Positions 1-7,500 of a stretch of 64,000 bases of DNA are shown piece after piece (position 1 is the first letter of the stretch; each line of letters opens with the position of its first letter). Below the pieces are notes generated by a model. That model was not told where the DNA came from. It was given only the letters and a program-made list of their open reading frames with translations, and made no database searches. A program made the position numbers and the translations under genes. Origin of the DNA: Candidatus Zixiibacteriota bacterium (GTDB taxonomy: Bacteria; Zixibacteria; MSB-5A5; DG-27); NCBI GenBank assembly GCA_030605835.1, contig JAUWHO010000025.1, positions 29,849-93,848 of the forward strand, in the 5' to 3' direction.

Positions 1-210
1 GTAGAATCTCCGATACCAGGGGAAATCTCTGACACGGTGAATGCGGAACTCAGCGCTGTAGGGGAACTGCCCGTAGCCGTAAGTTACCAGGTGAACCTCA
101 TGACCTTTTTCACTCAAGCTTTCACAGAACTGGCGTACCAGCACCTGCGAACCCTGAAGTGTGGGAAAGGGGAAAGCTGAGACTACCGCGATTTTGAGTT
201 TTGCTTCCAC
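1..210 (-). CDS. Glycosyltransferase family 4, N-terminal part (runs off window)
   Basis: Reverse-strand translation from a GTG at 210 gives IAVVSAFPFPTLQGSQVLV then FCESLSEKGHEVHLVTY. This is the first Rossmann strand, the glycine-containing loop and the second strand typical of GT-B fold, GT4 glycosyltransferases. About 70 residues are present; the rest lies beyond base 1. The start is unclear. A good Shine-Dalgarno (AAGGAGG, 234-240) sits ahead of an ATG at 230, but that ATG is in another frame and stops early, while the in-frame GTG lies about 24 nt from the SD. A sequence error or a small frameshift near 211-230 would reconcile them. The sugar substrate cannot be told. The family call is good; the start is weak. 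Confidence 0.72.
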   Translation of the reverse strand, partial: MEAKLKIAVVSAFPFPTLQGSQVLVRQFCESLSEKGHEVHLVTYGYGQFPYSAEFRIHRVRDFPWYRRFY

Positions 211-291
211 ATTCGGGTTCTGAGAACCATTGACCTCCTTTTCAATCTAAATTCGATAATTGTGAAACTCAACACAAAAGATGCTGGTTGG

Positions 292-327
292 TGGTAAAAA
301 TAGGGGCAGGAGTTCAACTCCTGCCCC
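292..327 (-). terminator. Rho-independent terminator after the PDZ gene
   Basis: A perfect 10-bp stem (303-312 with 318-327, loop of 5) is followed on the minus strand by TATTTTTACC. It lies 30 nt downstream of the stop of the PDZ gene, so it should end that transcript. Its GGGGC/GCCCC stem also resembles the dispersed hairpin family seen elsewhere in the window. Confidence 0.8.
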
Positions 328-357
328 GGCTGGAGAACGAGAATCTGACAGTGAACG

Positions 358-1314
358 TTAGATACCTTTCTCTTTCAATTCTTTGAGCTCCTCCTTTAAC
401 TCCTTGAGCTCCTCCTTCAGCTTTTCCATGTCCTCTTTGAACCTCTCCTTGTCGATTTCGATGCGGATGCCGGCGCTCGATCCTCGCCTGGGAGAATCGA
501 GGATCTTGAGATGTTTCAGCCCCTTGAGAGAACCGAAAGTCGACTCCCGTTCGGCAACTTCGAGGGTGAAGGTCTTTTTCTTCTTGTTGCGGAGCACGTC
601 GAGTTTGACCCTGTCTCCCTCCTCCTTGTCCGTTACTACTTTAACGACGTCTCCGGGGTCTTCGACCTCCTCGCCGTCAATCTTGACGATGACGTCGCCG
701 GCTTTCAACCCGGCCTTCTCGGCGGGGCTATCCTCCATGACCTCGGTAATCAGGGCTCCATCTCCATCCTTGGCTCCGAAGTAGTCGCCCAACTGTTCGG
801 TGAGTCCCTCCAGCACCACGCCGAGGTAGCCTCTTTTCCCCCCAAAGGAGAAGCTGTGATACCCGGGGGTGAAATCCCAGTCTTCACCGTAAAAGTAAGA
901 ATAACTCCTAGGCAGTTTCCCGATGATAACCTTCGGCTTCTTTTTCTTCCCATCCCTGATAATCTCAAGCCTTACCTCTTCTCCAGGTTTAGTTTCTCGC
1001 ACCCAGGTGGTCAGATCGCCAGTATCTTTAACCTTCTTTCCCTTGTACTTTATGATGACATCCTTCTTTTTGATGCCAGCTTCTTCGGCAGGGCTGTCCT
1101 CAACCACTTCGTTGACCAACACCCCCTCAGTGGACTTCAAATCCAGAGCCTCTTTCAAATCTTCATCCACGTCCTGTATAGAGACGCCCAGCCATCCCTT
1201 TTTAGCGGTGTCCTTCTTCGCCTCAGCTGGAAGGTTAAGAACTAACAGGGTCAAGAACACAACTACCCCCAGCAGAACCAGAGTCCGCCCTTTCTTAGGT
1301 AGCCAACTCATCAT
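358..1314 (-). CDS. Exported protein with two PDZ domains and a C-terminal coiled coil
   Basis: The 318-residue product starts with an N-terminal signal or anchor (residues about 10-32, Leu/Val-rich, ending PAEA). Two PDZ domains follow, at about 40-130 and 162-252; each opens with a G-x-LGV motif (WLGVSI, YLGVVL) and carries the D-SPAE-AG-k--DVI core. The last 30 residues are Lys/Glu/Leu heptads (ELKEELKELKE), a likely coiled coil. There is no serine protease domain, so this is not DegP/HtrA itself but resembles its substrate-binding half. A periplasmic scaffold or chaperone-type adaptor role is inference. A GGAGAGG ribosome site lies just before two consecutive ATGs, so the start may be 1314 or 1311. 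Confidence 0.85.
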   Translation of the reverse strand: MMSWLPKKGRTLVLLGVVVFLTLLVLNLPAEAKKDTAKKGWLGVSIQDVDEDLKEALDLKSTEGVLVNEVVEDSPAEEAGIKKKDVIIKYKGKKVKDTGDLTTWVRETKPGEEVRLEIIRDGKKKKPKVIIGKLPRSYSYFYGEDWDFTPGYHSFSFGGKRGYLGVVLEGLTEQLGDYFGAKDGDGALITEVMEDSPAEKAGLKAGDVIVKIDGEEVEDPGDVVKVVTDKEEGDRVKLDVLRNKKKKTFTLEVAERESTFGSLKGLKHLKILDSPRRGSSAGIRIEIDKERFKEDMEKLKEELKELKEELKELKEKGI

Positions 1315-1447
1315 CCTCTCCTCTTTTTGTAGTTCAATCTCTCTGTCTTCTCAATTCTTTTCTATGTGTATCGATTGGAAAAGTTCCACTTCGAGTAAGA
1401 GAATTCCCTTGAAGTCTGTCAACTGGTCAAATATCTTCCGGAGAGTG

Positions 1448-2002
1448 ATGGCTAAGAGGTCAATTGTCAACATTCTAATAACTGGCGTTCCCGGGGTGGG
1501 AAAAACAACCCTGTTGAAGAGGGTTGTTGAGAAGTTGAACTGTCCAGCATTCGGTTTCTACACCTCGGAGCTGAGAGAAGCCGGCAATCGGGTGGGCTTT
1601 TCTGTTGAAAGCCTCTCCGGAGAGAAGGGGATTTTATCTCACAAGGATATTAAGTCACCGTATCGAGTCGGCAAGTACGGGGTTGATCTGAGAAGTTTCG
1701 AGAGCATCGGAGTGAGCGAACTCGAGAAAGGGCTGGCGGCTGACAGCTTGATCGTCATCGATGAGATCGGCAAGATGGAGCTCTTCAGCGAGAAATTCAA
1801 AGAGGTTCTCTTGAAGGCGATGGAGGTCCCCAATCCGCTCTTGGCAACCATTCTCTATAAGAGCCATCCTTTCTGTGATAGATTGAAAAAGAGGACGGAC
1901 ACCGAATTGATCAAGATAGATCCAAGGAACCGGGAGGAGCTTGTCGATATTTTGGTTAAGAGGTTCGCTAGTCTGGTTGGCGCTGGGTTGAATGCCGGGT
2001 AA
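1448..2002 (+). CDS. THEP1-type nucleoside-triphosphatase
   Basis: A 184-residue P-loop NTPase. Walker A is G-V-P-G-V-G-K-T-T near residue 12-20, Walker B is L-I-V-I-D-E-I-G-K-M-E at about 100, and the C-terminal half fits the NTPase_1/THEP1 family, which hydrolyses NTPs in vitro and whose cellular role is poorly known. The start is the ATG after GGAGAG at 1440; the open frame runs far upstream to 923 but that part is antisense to the PDZ gene and low in coding character. An in-frame GTG directly precedes the ATG. The gene reads away from the PDZ gene; nadA follows 160 bp later behind its own promoter. Confidence 0.85.
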   Translation: MAKRSIVNILITGVPGVGKTTLLKRVVEKLNCPAFGFYTSELREAGNRVGFSVESLSGEKGILSHKDIKSPYRVGKYGVDLRSFESIGVSELEKGLAADSLIVIDEIGKMELFSEKFKEVLLKAMEVPNPLLATILYKSHPFCDRLKKRTDTELIKIDPRNREELVDILVKRFASLVGAGLNAG

Positions 2003-2045
2003 CGAAGAGCGAAGTCAGGAACTGTCTGCCAATTGCCGACTGTTA

Positions 2046-2073
2046 TTGACACCGTGAGAGAATTGGGTATATT
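2046..2073 (+). promoter_or_regulatory. Promoter for nadA-iscU
   Basis: TTGACA at 2046-2051 and TATATT at 2068-2073 are separated by 16 bp, about 90 bp before the nadA start. This is a near-consensus sigma-70-type promoter. No obvious NadR/NiaR-type operator was recognised around it. Confidence 0.6.
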
Positions 2074-2163
2074 TATTTGTGTGACGGAACTTGAAACCCA
2101 TTTTGCAGTTAGCGGATTAGAGAAGCGTTGACTTGTACATCGGTAGAAGAGACAACGTGACAC

Positions 2164-3111
2164 ATGAGTAGAGAGAGCAATCTGGTAAAGCAAGTAAAGG
2201 GCCTTAAGGAAGACAGGAAGGCAGTAATCCTGGCCCACAATTATCAGCTTCCTGAGGTCCAGGATATTGCGGATTTCGTGGGTGACTCTCTCGGTTTGGC
2301 ACGAAGAGCCGCGGAGCTGCAACCCGATGTCATACTCTTCTGCGGAGTCCATTTCATGGCTGAAACCGCCGCTATCCTCTGTCCTAATAGCACCGTGCTG
2401 ATGCCGGATTCGAACGCTGGTTGCCCCATGGCTAACATGATTAATGTTCGCCAACTGAAAAACCTGAAAGCGAAACATCATCAGGCGGTTGTGGTCTGCT
2501 ATGTGAATTCCTCGGCGGCAGTGAAAGCGGAATCCGATTACTGTTGCACCTCTTCAAACGCTTCCAGTGTCATGGAGGCGATTCCCGAAGATAGACAGAT
2601 AGTCTTTGTTCCGGATAAATACCTGGGGAGCTGGGCCGCCCGACAGACTTCCCGAAAGGTGATCCTCTGGGAAGGTTATTGCCCCACCCACGTACGTATA
2701 CTGCCGGAACACATTCTGGCTCAAAAGAAGAAGCATCCCAAGGCACTGGTTCTGGCCCACCCAGAGTGTCTGACCGAAGTCTCTGAAATGGCGGATGTAG
2801 TCACCTCCACCTCCGGGATGGTGAGATTCTGTCGGGAATCGCCGGCTGCGGAGTTCATCATCGCCACCGAGATCGGCATCTTGCATCAGTTGAAGACCAA
2901 CAGCCCGAAAAAACAGTTCTACCCCGCGACCGAGTTGGCAGATTGCCCCAATATGAAGCTCAACAATCTGGAAAAGATGTTGTGGGCGCTGGAGGATATG
3001 TCACCCCAGGTGACAGTTCCCGGAGAGATTGCAGAACGGGCAAAGCTGGCCATCGATCAGATGGTCTCCATTGGCTGGAAGCGTGAGCCCGCCATGAAGA
3101 ATTCGAGCTAA
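2164..3111 (+). CDS. nadA: Quinolinate synthase A
   Basis: NadA condenses iminoaspartate with dihydroxyacetone phosphate to quinolinate, the second step of de novo NAD synthesis. The 315-residue protein has the typical opening (I-L-A-H-N-Y-Q near residue 22-28) and the three Cys that hold the [4Fe-4S] cluster: C87 in N-A-G-C-P-M-A, C173 in E-G-Y-C-P-T-H and C261 in A-D-C-P-N-M-K. Length is normal for the short form of the family. nadB and nadC are not in the window; nadD is at 19.9 kb. The next gene, 17 bp downstream, is an Fe-S scaffold, which suits an enzyme that needs cluster delivery. Confidence 0.96.
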   Translation: MSRESNLVKQVKGLKEDRKAVILAHNYQLPEVQDIADFVGDSLGLARRAAELQPDVILFCGVHFMAETAAILCPNSTVLMPDSNAGCPMANMINVRQLKNLKAKHHQAVVVCYVNSSAAVKAESDYCCTSSNASSVMEAIPEDRQIVFVPDKYLGSWAARQTSRKVILWEGYCPTHVRILPEHILAQKKKHPKALVLAHPECLTEVSEMADVVTSTSGMVRFCRESPAAEFIIATEIGILHQLKTNSPKKQFYPATELADCPNMKLNNLEKMLWALEDMSPQVTVPGEIAERAKLAIDQMVSIGWKREPAMKNSS

Positions 3112-3128
3112 CTAAAAACCGAGGCGAT

Positions 3129-3551
3129 ATGGAAAAGACCCTACCATACAGCGAAAAGGTGATGGACCATTTCATGAATCCCCGCAACATGGGGGAGATC
3201 GAGAATGCCGACGGAGTGGGGACGGTGGGGAACCCGGTCTGCGGAGATGTCATGCGTCTTTATCTGAAGATAAAAGATAGTGTCATCGTTGACGCCAAAT
3301 TTAAGACCTTCGGGTGTGGGGCCGCTATCGCCTCCTCCTCCATATTGACGGAGATGCTCAAAGGCAAACCGATAGAGGAGGCCAAGAAGATCTCCAACGA
3401 AGCCGTTGTTGAAGCTCTGGACGGTCTTCCTGCAGTGAAGCGGCATTGCTCGGTTCTGGCAGAGGAGGCCCTGGAAGCCGCTCTGAAAGACTATTATCAA
3501 AAACAGCAGGAGAAGGCCAGCAGCGGTACTGCTTCTCAATCAACCGGGTAG
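3129..3551 (+). CDS. iscU: IscU/NifU-type Fe-S cluster scaffold
   Basis: A 140-residue protein of the IscU/NifU N-terminal family, on which [2Fe-2S] and [4Fe-4S] clusters are assembled. The three conserved ligand Cys are present: C38 (N-P-V-C-G-D), C63 (F-G-C-G-A-A-I) and C107 (K-R-H-C-S-V-L). The Asp after the first Cys is also present. The tail (Gln/Lys/Ser-rich, residues 124-140) is probably disordered. It lies 17 bp after nadA in the same orientation, so the two are probably co-transcribed. No cysteine desulfurase gene is adjacent, unlike typical isc or nif clusters. The true functional class (IscU versus NifU-like) is not settled by sequence alone. Confidence 0.92.
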   Translation: MEKTLPYSEKVMDHFMNPRNMGEIENADGVGTVGNPVCGDVMRLYLKIKDSVIVDAKFKTFGCGAAIASSSILTEMLKGKPIEEAKKISNEAVVEALDGLPAVKRHCSVLAEEALEAALKDYYQKQQEKASSGTASQSTG

Positions 3552-3672
3552 CCGAGGTGCTACTTTGTGGAGTTCCTCTCGAAATATGTTCACATAATAC
3601 ATAATTTTCGGGGTTGGTACCTGTAATTCAAAAGACTACGGGGAACTGCTCCATTTGTAAAAGGAGGTTCAA

Positions 3673-3927
3673 ATGAGACTAAACCTGAAGGCTTTGGCCC
3701 TGAGCTGCGGCATCCTCTGGGCTCTCTGTCTGTTCTTGGTGACCTTGATCTCTCTGGTGACAGGCTATGCCGATGCGCTCTTGGAGGTGGTGGCCTCCAT
3801 CTACCCCGGTTACTCGGTGAGCGCTCTCGGTCTAATCCTTGGTCTGATTTACGGGTTTGTGGATGGTGCCATCGCAGCTTTGATCTTCGGCTGGGTCTAC
3901 AATCTTTTCGTTGGCAGACAGGCTTGA
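3673..3927 (+). CDS. Small two-helix membrane protein, holin-like
   Basis: An 84-residue hydrophobic protein with two membrane spans (about 8-30 and 50-78) and a short Tyr/Pro/Gly-containing linker (Y-P-G-Y-S-V-S-A-L-G). It resembles a small conserved bacterial family that databases often label bacteriophage holin because of size and topology. No phage gene is nearby, so lysis function should not be assumed. An AAAGGAGG site at 3660-3667 supports the start. It stands alone between the nadA-iscU pair and a repeat-filled gap. Confidence 0.75.
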   Translation: MRLNLKALALSCGILWALCLFLVTLISLVTGYADALLEVVASIYPGYSVSALGLILGLIYGFVDGAIAALIFGWVYNLFVGRQA

Positions 3928-3990
3928 GTGGGTCGGTCTCCTGAGGCGACCCGCCTCTGGCGGGATAAATTCCGACCCCTACAGGTTGCT

Positions 3991-4036
3991 GTTCCGTCAG
4001 GACCGAACCCTACCTGAGGCGGGCGAGTCCTGACGG
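3991..4036 (-). repeat. Dispersed 46-bp inverted-repeat element, copy 1
   Basis: Arms CCGTCAGGAC (3994-4003) and GTCCTGACGG (4027-4036) are perfectly complementary over 10 bp. The reverse complement of 43761-43806 matches this element along its whole length (same 17-base left end, same GGCG-ACGAGTCCTGACG right end) with differences mainly in the centre. Confidence 0.75.
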
Positions 4037-4225
4037 TTAGTCCATTCCCAACATCACGTAAAAGCCAGTGGCAGAGGCCACTGGGCTGCCCACTTATCCA
4101 CTTGCTCTTTACGACCGGTAGCGCCCTGGCGGAGGCCAGGGGGATATTCAAAGTTCCGCCAGGACCGAAAGGTAAGCGAATGCTGACCGAAAAAACACCC
4201 AGAGGATGTCCCCACGGAGTGCGGT

Positions 4226-4273
4226 CAGGTGTTTCCACCTGAACGCAGGTGTCGGGAAGAAATTCCCGACACC
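4226..4273. repeat. Two adjacent perfect hairpins
   Basis: CAGGTG-TTTC-CACCTG (4226-4241) is followed by GGTGTCGGGAA-GAAA-TTCCCGACACC (4248-4273). The second belongs to the window-wide family of stem-loops with a purine-rich GA/AGAA loop. They lie just past the stop of the saccharopine dehydrogenase-like gene on the minus strand and could help end its transcript, although no strong T-run follows. Confidence 0.7.
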
Positions 4274-4324
4274 ACTTAAATGTTCCTGGGAAATTGGATT
4301 TATCCCCTCGTGGGATGAATTCAG

Positions 4325-5656
4325 CTATTTTATCCTCTCGCTCTTCTCCCTAAAGGCTATTCCCAGTCGTTCTAGCTCCTTCAAGATTGGTTCGTAGATA
4401 GTGGGGTTTACAGGGATATGGACTCCGGTGGCGTCTATCTTTCCCTCCAGGACTAACTTCGCCCCGATAGCAGCCGGTAAGCTCACTGTGCGGGACATGG
4501 AGGAGTCCCCGTGGGGTATCCCGAAACCTATGAGGGTTGAGAATATCTTCTCCTTTCGGTTCTCTTTTGGATATTCCGCCACGAACTCGTGATGCAGGAT
4601 GATCATGTCCCTCTCCCCCTCTTCATACGGCATCTTCTCCAGCATGAGCTCACCGAGAATGTCCATAGCCGAACCCTTCTCCAAGGGCAGAGGTTTATCG
4701 CTGAGAAGCCCCAGCCACTCGAATCTCTTCATGACCTCGGAGTCCTCATCGATTTTGAGGTAGCTGGCCAGCTCCTCTTTCAGATTTGCCCCGTTGGAGC
4801 TCTCAATCAGCTTGGCGATGAACTGAGCGTAGGTAAGACCCTTGAGGTCATCTCTCTCGGTCTCGTCCAGAAACCCCAGCTCCACCATCTTTTTCAAGGT
4901 CTGGCACCATCCCAGATTCCGCAAAGTGGCTCGGAACATGGTTTTTGTCTTCTGGATCCCGTAAGTGTCCATATAAGGGATGGAGTCTCGATTGGGATAA
5001 TATTCCAACTCTCCCAATGTCTCAATGTTGATGGTGGAATAGTGGTCGAAGAGCTCCTCTCCCGGTATGTTTATCTCCTCACCGTCCTTTAGATGGCGAC
5101 CCTTATTCTTCCCGGCCAAGAGAACTCCCCTCGGGCTCCAGGAAAACTTGTATCCGAAGGGATTGGTGTTGGCCTCCGGGGCCGGAAGTCCTCCACAGTA
5201 GGAGCAGAAGCTGGTAATTTCCCCACCACTATTCTGAACCGCATGGATGATTTTCATCGCAGACATGTGGTCGATGCCAGGGTCAAGACCGATTTCGTTG
5301 AGGATGAGAATGCCAGCCTCCTTGGCCCTAGGGCTGAGTTGTCTCATAGCCTCGCTGACATAGGAGGTAGTAACCATACTCTTCCGGTGCTTCAGGCAAA
5401 ACTCAGCAACTGTCACGTGATGGATATAAGGGAGAAGGCTGATTACAAGGTCCGCTTCGTGCACCAGTTTGCCCAGGGCGGCGGTGTCTTTGACGTTCAG
5501 GGACTGAGCTTCTCCGTCAGGGTGATTGTCGATCAGTTTCTCTGCCTTGCTCACGGTTCGGGAGGCGACCTTGACGTGAAAATCAGGTTGCTCCAGCAAA
5601 TATCTGACTAAAGGTTTAGATACCAGACCAGCGCCCAAGACCAATACCTTATGCAT
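4325..5656 (-). CDS. Saccharopine dehydrogenase-like reductase (SDH half of LKR/SDH)
   Basis: A 443-residue NAD(P)-binding protein. The Rossmann opening is V-L-V-L-G-A-G-L-V-S-K-P at residues 4-15, as in the SDH domain of the animal/plant bifunctional enzyme. The family segment G-L-D-P-G-I-D-H-M is at 123-131 and the Ser-rich C-terminal domain (G-D-S-S-M-S-R-T-V) near 390. It would cleave saccharopine to glutamate and aminoadipate semialdehyde, or run in reverse. The ATG at 5656 is chosen because AGAAGGAG lies 6 nt ahead; the frame stays open to 5695. The gene 97 bp upstream encodes the matching reductase half, so the pair looks like one pathway unit. Assignment to lysine catabolism rather than another amino-acid route is inference. 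Confidence 0.85.
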   Translation of the reverse strand: MHKVLVLGAGLVSKPLVRYLLEQPDFHVKVASRTVSKAEKLIDNHPDGEAQSLNVKDTAALGKLVHEADLVISLLPYIHHVTVAEFCLKHRKSMVTTSYVSEAMRQLSPRAKEAGILILNEIGLDPGIDHMSAMKIIHAVQNSGGEITSFCSYCGGLPAPEANTNPFGYKFSWSPRGVLLAGKNKGRHLKDGEEINIPGEELFDHYSTINIETLGELEYYPNRDSIPYMDTYGIQKTKTMFRATLRNLGWCQTLKKMVELGFLDETERDDLKGLTYAQFIAKLIESSNGANLKEELASYLKIDEDSEVMKRFEWLGLLSDKPLPLEKGSAMDILGELMLEKMPYEEGERDMIILHHEFVAEYPKENRKEKIFSTLIGFGIPHGDSSMSRTVSLPAAIGAKLVLEGKIDATGVHIPVNPTIYEPILKELERLGIAFREKSERIK

Positions 5657-5753
5657 TCTTGACTCCTTCTTTCTTTGCGATATGTGTCTCTGCAAACCGA
5701 ATTGAGTTCACTTTCTGCTCCAGACTATAGCTCATCGATCACCTCCAGTGGTG

Positions 5754-7091
5754 TCAAATGCTCACACCTGACATCTCCGGCGACAAGAATTTCTCGATAT
5801 AGCTATAATTCGGGGTGAGTTCCCCACGATATACAATAACTGCATTCTTAACGCTCTCCGGCAGCTTCAAGCTGTCGAATGGGACCGTATAATCCGCTCT
5901 TGCGATCTCGGAGACATATTTCTTTAGAACATTACTGAAATATGCAGAAGACTCCCGTGGCAATTCACAGGGGAGGTTATAAACCGCTAAGATAACCGGA
6001 CCTCGACCCCGGTAACCGTCAGCGATCTTCTCTTTCAGAGGGTCATAAACGTAGATCGGATTCCCAGAGTCGGTAGCCTTGAGGGTGCACTCAACTGCCC
6101 CCCCAATGTCGCAACTGATGTCACCGATCACCCGCAGGTTGGGCCTCGCTCCCGAACTGAATAGGCGCTTTAAGTATCTCTTGGTTATCAATCTGGGATA
6201 GCGTTCATCCCAATAGATACAGTTCATCAGCACCGTCAAATGCGGAACATAGGAAGAGAACTTGGAGCGATATTTTTCCGGATGATCGTAATAGTCTTGC
6301 AGTTCAAAGCAGTGCTTCGGAGAAACCGGCTCCACCATGTCCTCTTCCTTGAAGACCACCTTGTAGACCTGGTTCTTCGAGTACTTCGACTGTTTCCCAA
6401 TGGCCAGGAGCTCCTGAGGCGTTATCTCCCGGGTGGGCAGAAGATCAAATATCTGTTGAGCTCCCCGGGAGACGTGACCGTAACCCGCAAAGCCACAGAC
6501 AAAGGGAACCAACGAGTCAGGTAAACCCTCAGTCTTAATCTTGTTGCCGACCTCGTCGATCACCTCCGCGGCCTGATTGAGACTCTCGTACCGGTAGGCC
6601 TGACGAATCTTGCGGAAAGGATTTGGGATCTTCTCCCACTGTAACCTCTTCCCCAACGCCCACAAGGTGTCGATCATTCCCGCCAGCCCAGCATATTTGC
6701 CGAAGAAGATGAGCCTCCGCCCTCTTCTGTCTTCGATCTTTTCGTAGTCTATCAGATTCGATTTCATCTCCAGGATCTTTTTTAGCATAGCCATATTCTG
6801 AGCTTGACCCTTGATGACGTGGGCAAAGAAAACGTAGGTGGTCTCCTCCTTGAAGACATCGAGGGGCATCTCCTTGATGCCAAAGACCGTCGAGCAAGGG
6901 GAAAGGTCTTTTTGAATTTCGGCTCCTGCTTTTATGTAATCCTCATCGGAAAAGACCCGAATTCTGGAGGGCTCAAGCAGGGTCTCTACAGAATACTTTT
7001 TCTTAAGTTCTTTGACATGTTCTGGAATCAGGGGAACTCGTCTCTCCCAGCGGTTTATATCCTCTCTTCTTATTCCGATCAGTCTATTCAT
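5754..7091 (-). CDS. Lysine-ketoglutarate reductase-like protein (LKR half)
   Basis: A 445-residue protein starting I-G-I-R-R-E-D-I-N-R-W-E-R-R-V-P-L, the N-terminal alanine dehydrogenase/PNT-like signature in the form used by LKR domains of aminoadipate-semialdehyde synthase. Later landmarks are F-F-G-K-Y-A-G-L-A-G-M-I-D at about 130, G-F-A-G-Y-G-H-V-S-R-G-A-Q near 205 (the nucleotide fold) and I-G-D-I-S-C-D-I-G-G near 320. Predicted to join lysine and 2-oxoglutarate into saccharopine. It is first in a two-gene minus-strand unit with the SDH-like gene. In animals and plants these two halves are one polypeptide; here they are separate, in the same order. Confidence 0.82.
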   Translation of the reverse strand: MNRLIGIRREDINRWERRVPLIPEHVKELKKKYSVETLLEPSRIRVFSDEDYIKAGAEIQKDLSPCSTVFGIKEMPLDVFKEETTYVFFAHVIKGQAQNMAMLKKILEMKSNLIDYEKIEDRRGRRLIFFGKYAGLAGMIDTLWALGKRLQWEKIPNPFRKIRQAYRYESLNQAAEVIDEVGNKIKTEGLPDSLVPFVCGFAGYGHVSRGAQQIFDLLPTREITPQELLAIGKQSKYSKNQVYKVVFKEEDMVEPVSPKHCFELQDYYDHPEKYRSKFSSYVPHLTVLMNCIYWDERYPRLITKRYLKRLFSSGARPNLRVIGDISCDIGGAVECTLKATDSGNPIYVYDPLKEKIADGYRGRGPVILAVYNLPCELPRESSAYFSNVLKKYVSEIARADYTVPFDSLKLPESVKNAVIVYRGELTPNYSYIEKFLSPEMSGVSI

Positions 7092-7490
7092 CGAAGTCTA
7101 CCTCTCAGCATCAGGCAACGTTGAATGACATTATCCGAGAAGCTAGGTCCCGGTGTCCTCTGAAGTGTCTCTCCAGCTTTCAAAGGAACCACGGCGATTC
7201 CAGTGAGCCCAAATGTAGCATTTCCTTGTGAGATCGTCAATATGAAAACTCAAAGGCAAGACAACATGCGGAAAGCTCAGATGCAACGTACAAGTTGACT
7301 TCAGAAAGGAGGCGGGAGGTCAGAATCTGGCAACAGTCTGTAGAAGTATGAGGTCCTCCTCCCAGTCGGAGATATAGAGCTGATACTCACCGCGAAGTTA
7401 CAGCTTGGGCAATTCTCAGTTTGCTGTCTACATTTCTCCTCCGGATTTACAGTTTATTTGCAGGAATAGCCATTGAATACCAACTCAATG
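7092..7490. other. Gap of about 400 bp, one half of a flanking repeat
   Basis: No gene recognised. The right end (about 7410-7500) resembles 8530-8630 on the other side of the next gene: both carry a CTCCTCCxGATTTACAG core, preceded by a similar TTGCTG/CCTGCTG stretch and followed by ATGTTAGA. Read on the minus strand the core is a ribosome-binding-site-like GTAAATCxGGAGGAGAAA followed by an ATG and a very early stop. The rest shows nothing I can name. Confidence 0.5.
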
Positions 7491-7500
7491 TTAGAATTTT
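7410..7500. repeat. Imperfect direct repeat, left copy
   Basis: About 90 bp aligning with 8530-8632 at clearly more than chance identity, by eye. Shared landmarks are CTCCTCC, GATTTACAG and AATGTTAGA in the same order and spacing. The copy overlaps the last codons of the 7491-8459 gene. Confidence 0.5.

Larger units (their letters stand above)
3928..4324. other. Gene-free gap filled with inverted repeats
   Basis: No credible gene. The gap holds a 46-bp element at 3991-4036 whose ends are CCGTCAGGAC and GTCCTGACGG; a related copy lies at 43761-43806. A partial copy of its outer part (GTTCCGCCAGGACCGAA) lies near 4154-4170. Two tight hairpins follow: CAGGTG-TTTC-CACCTG at 4226-4241 and an 11-bp perfect stem with loop GAAA at 4248-4273. 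Several short CTGAGG/CCTCTGG motifs (3941-3962, 4011-4020) look like worn copies of the same material. Confidence 0.7.

Noticed and set aside
923..1447. N-terminal extension of the THEP1-type NTPase
   Set aside because: The open frame is antisense to the PDZ gene and the P-loop lies at the expected distance from the 1448 ATG.
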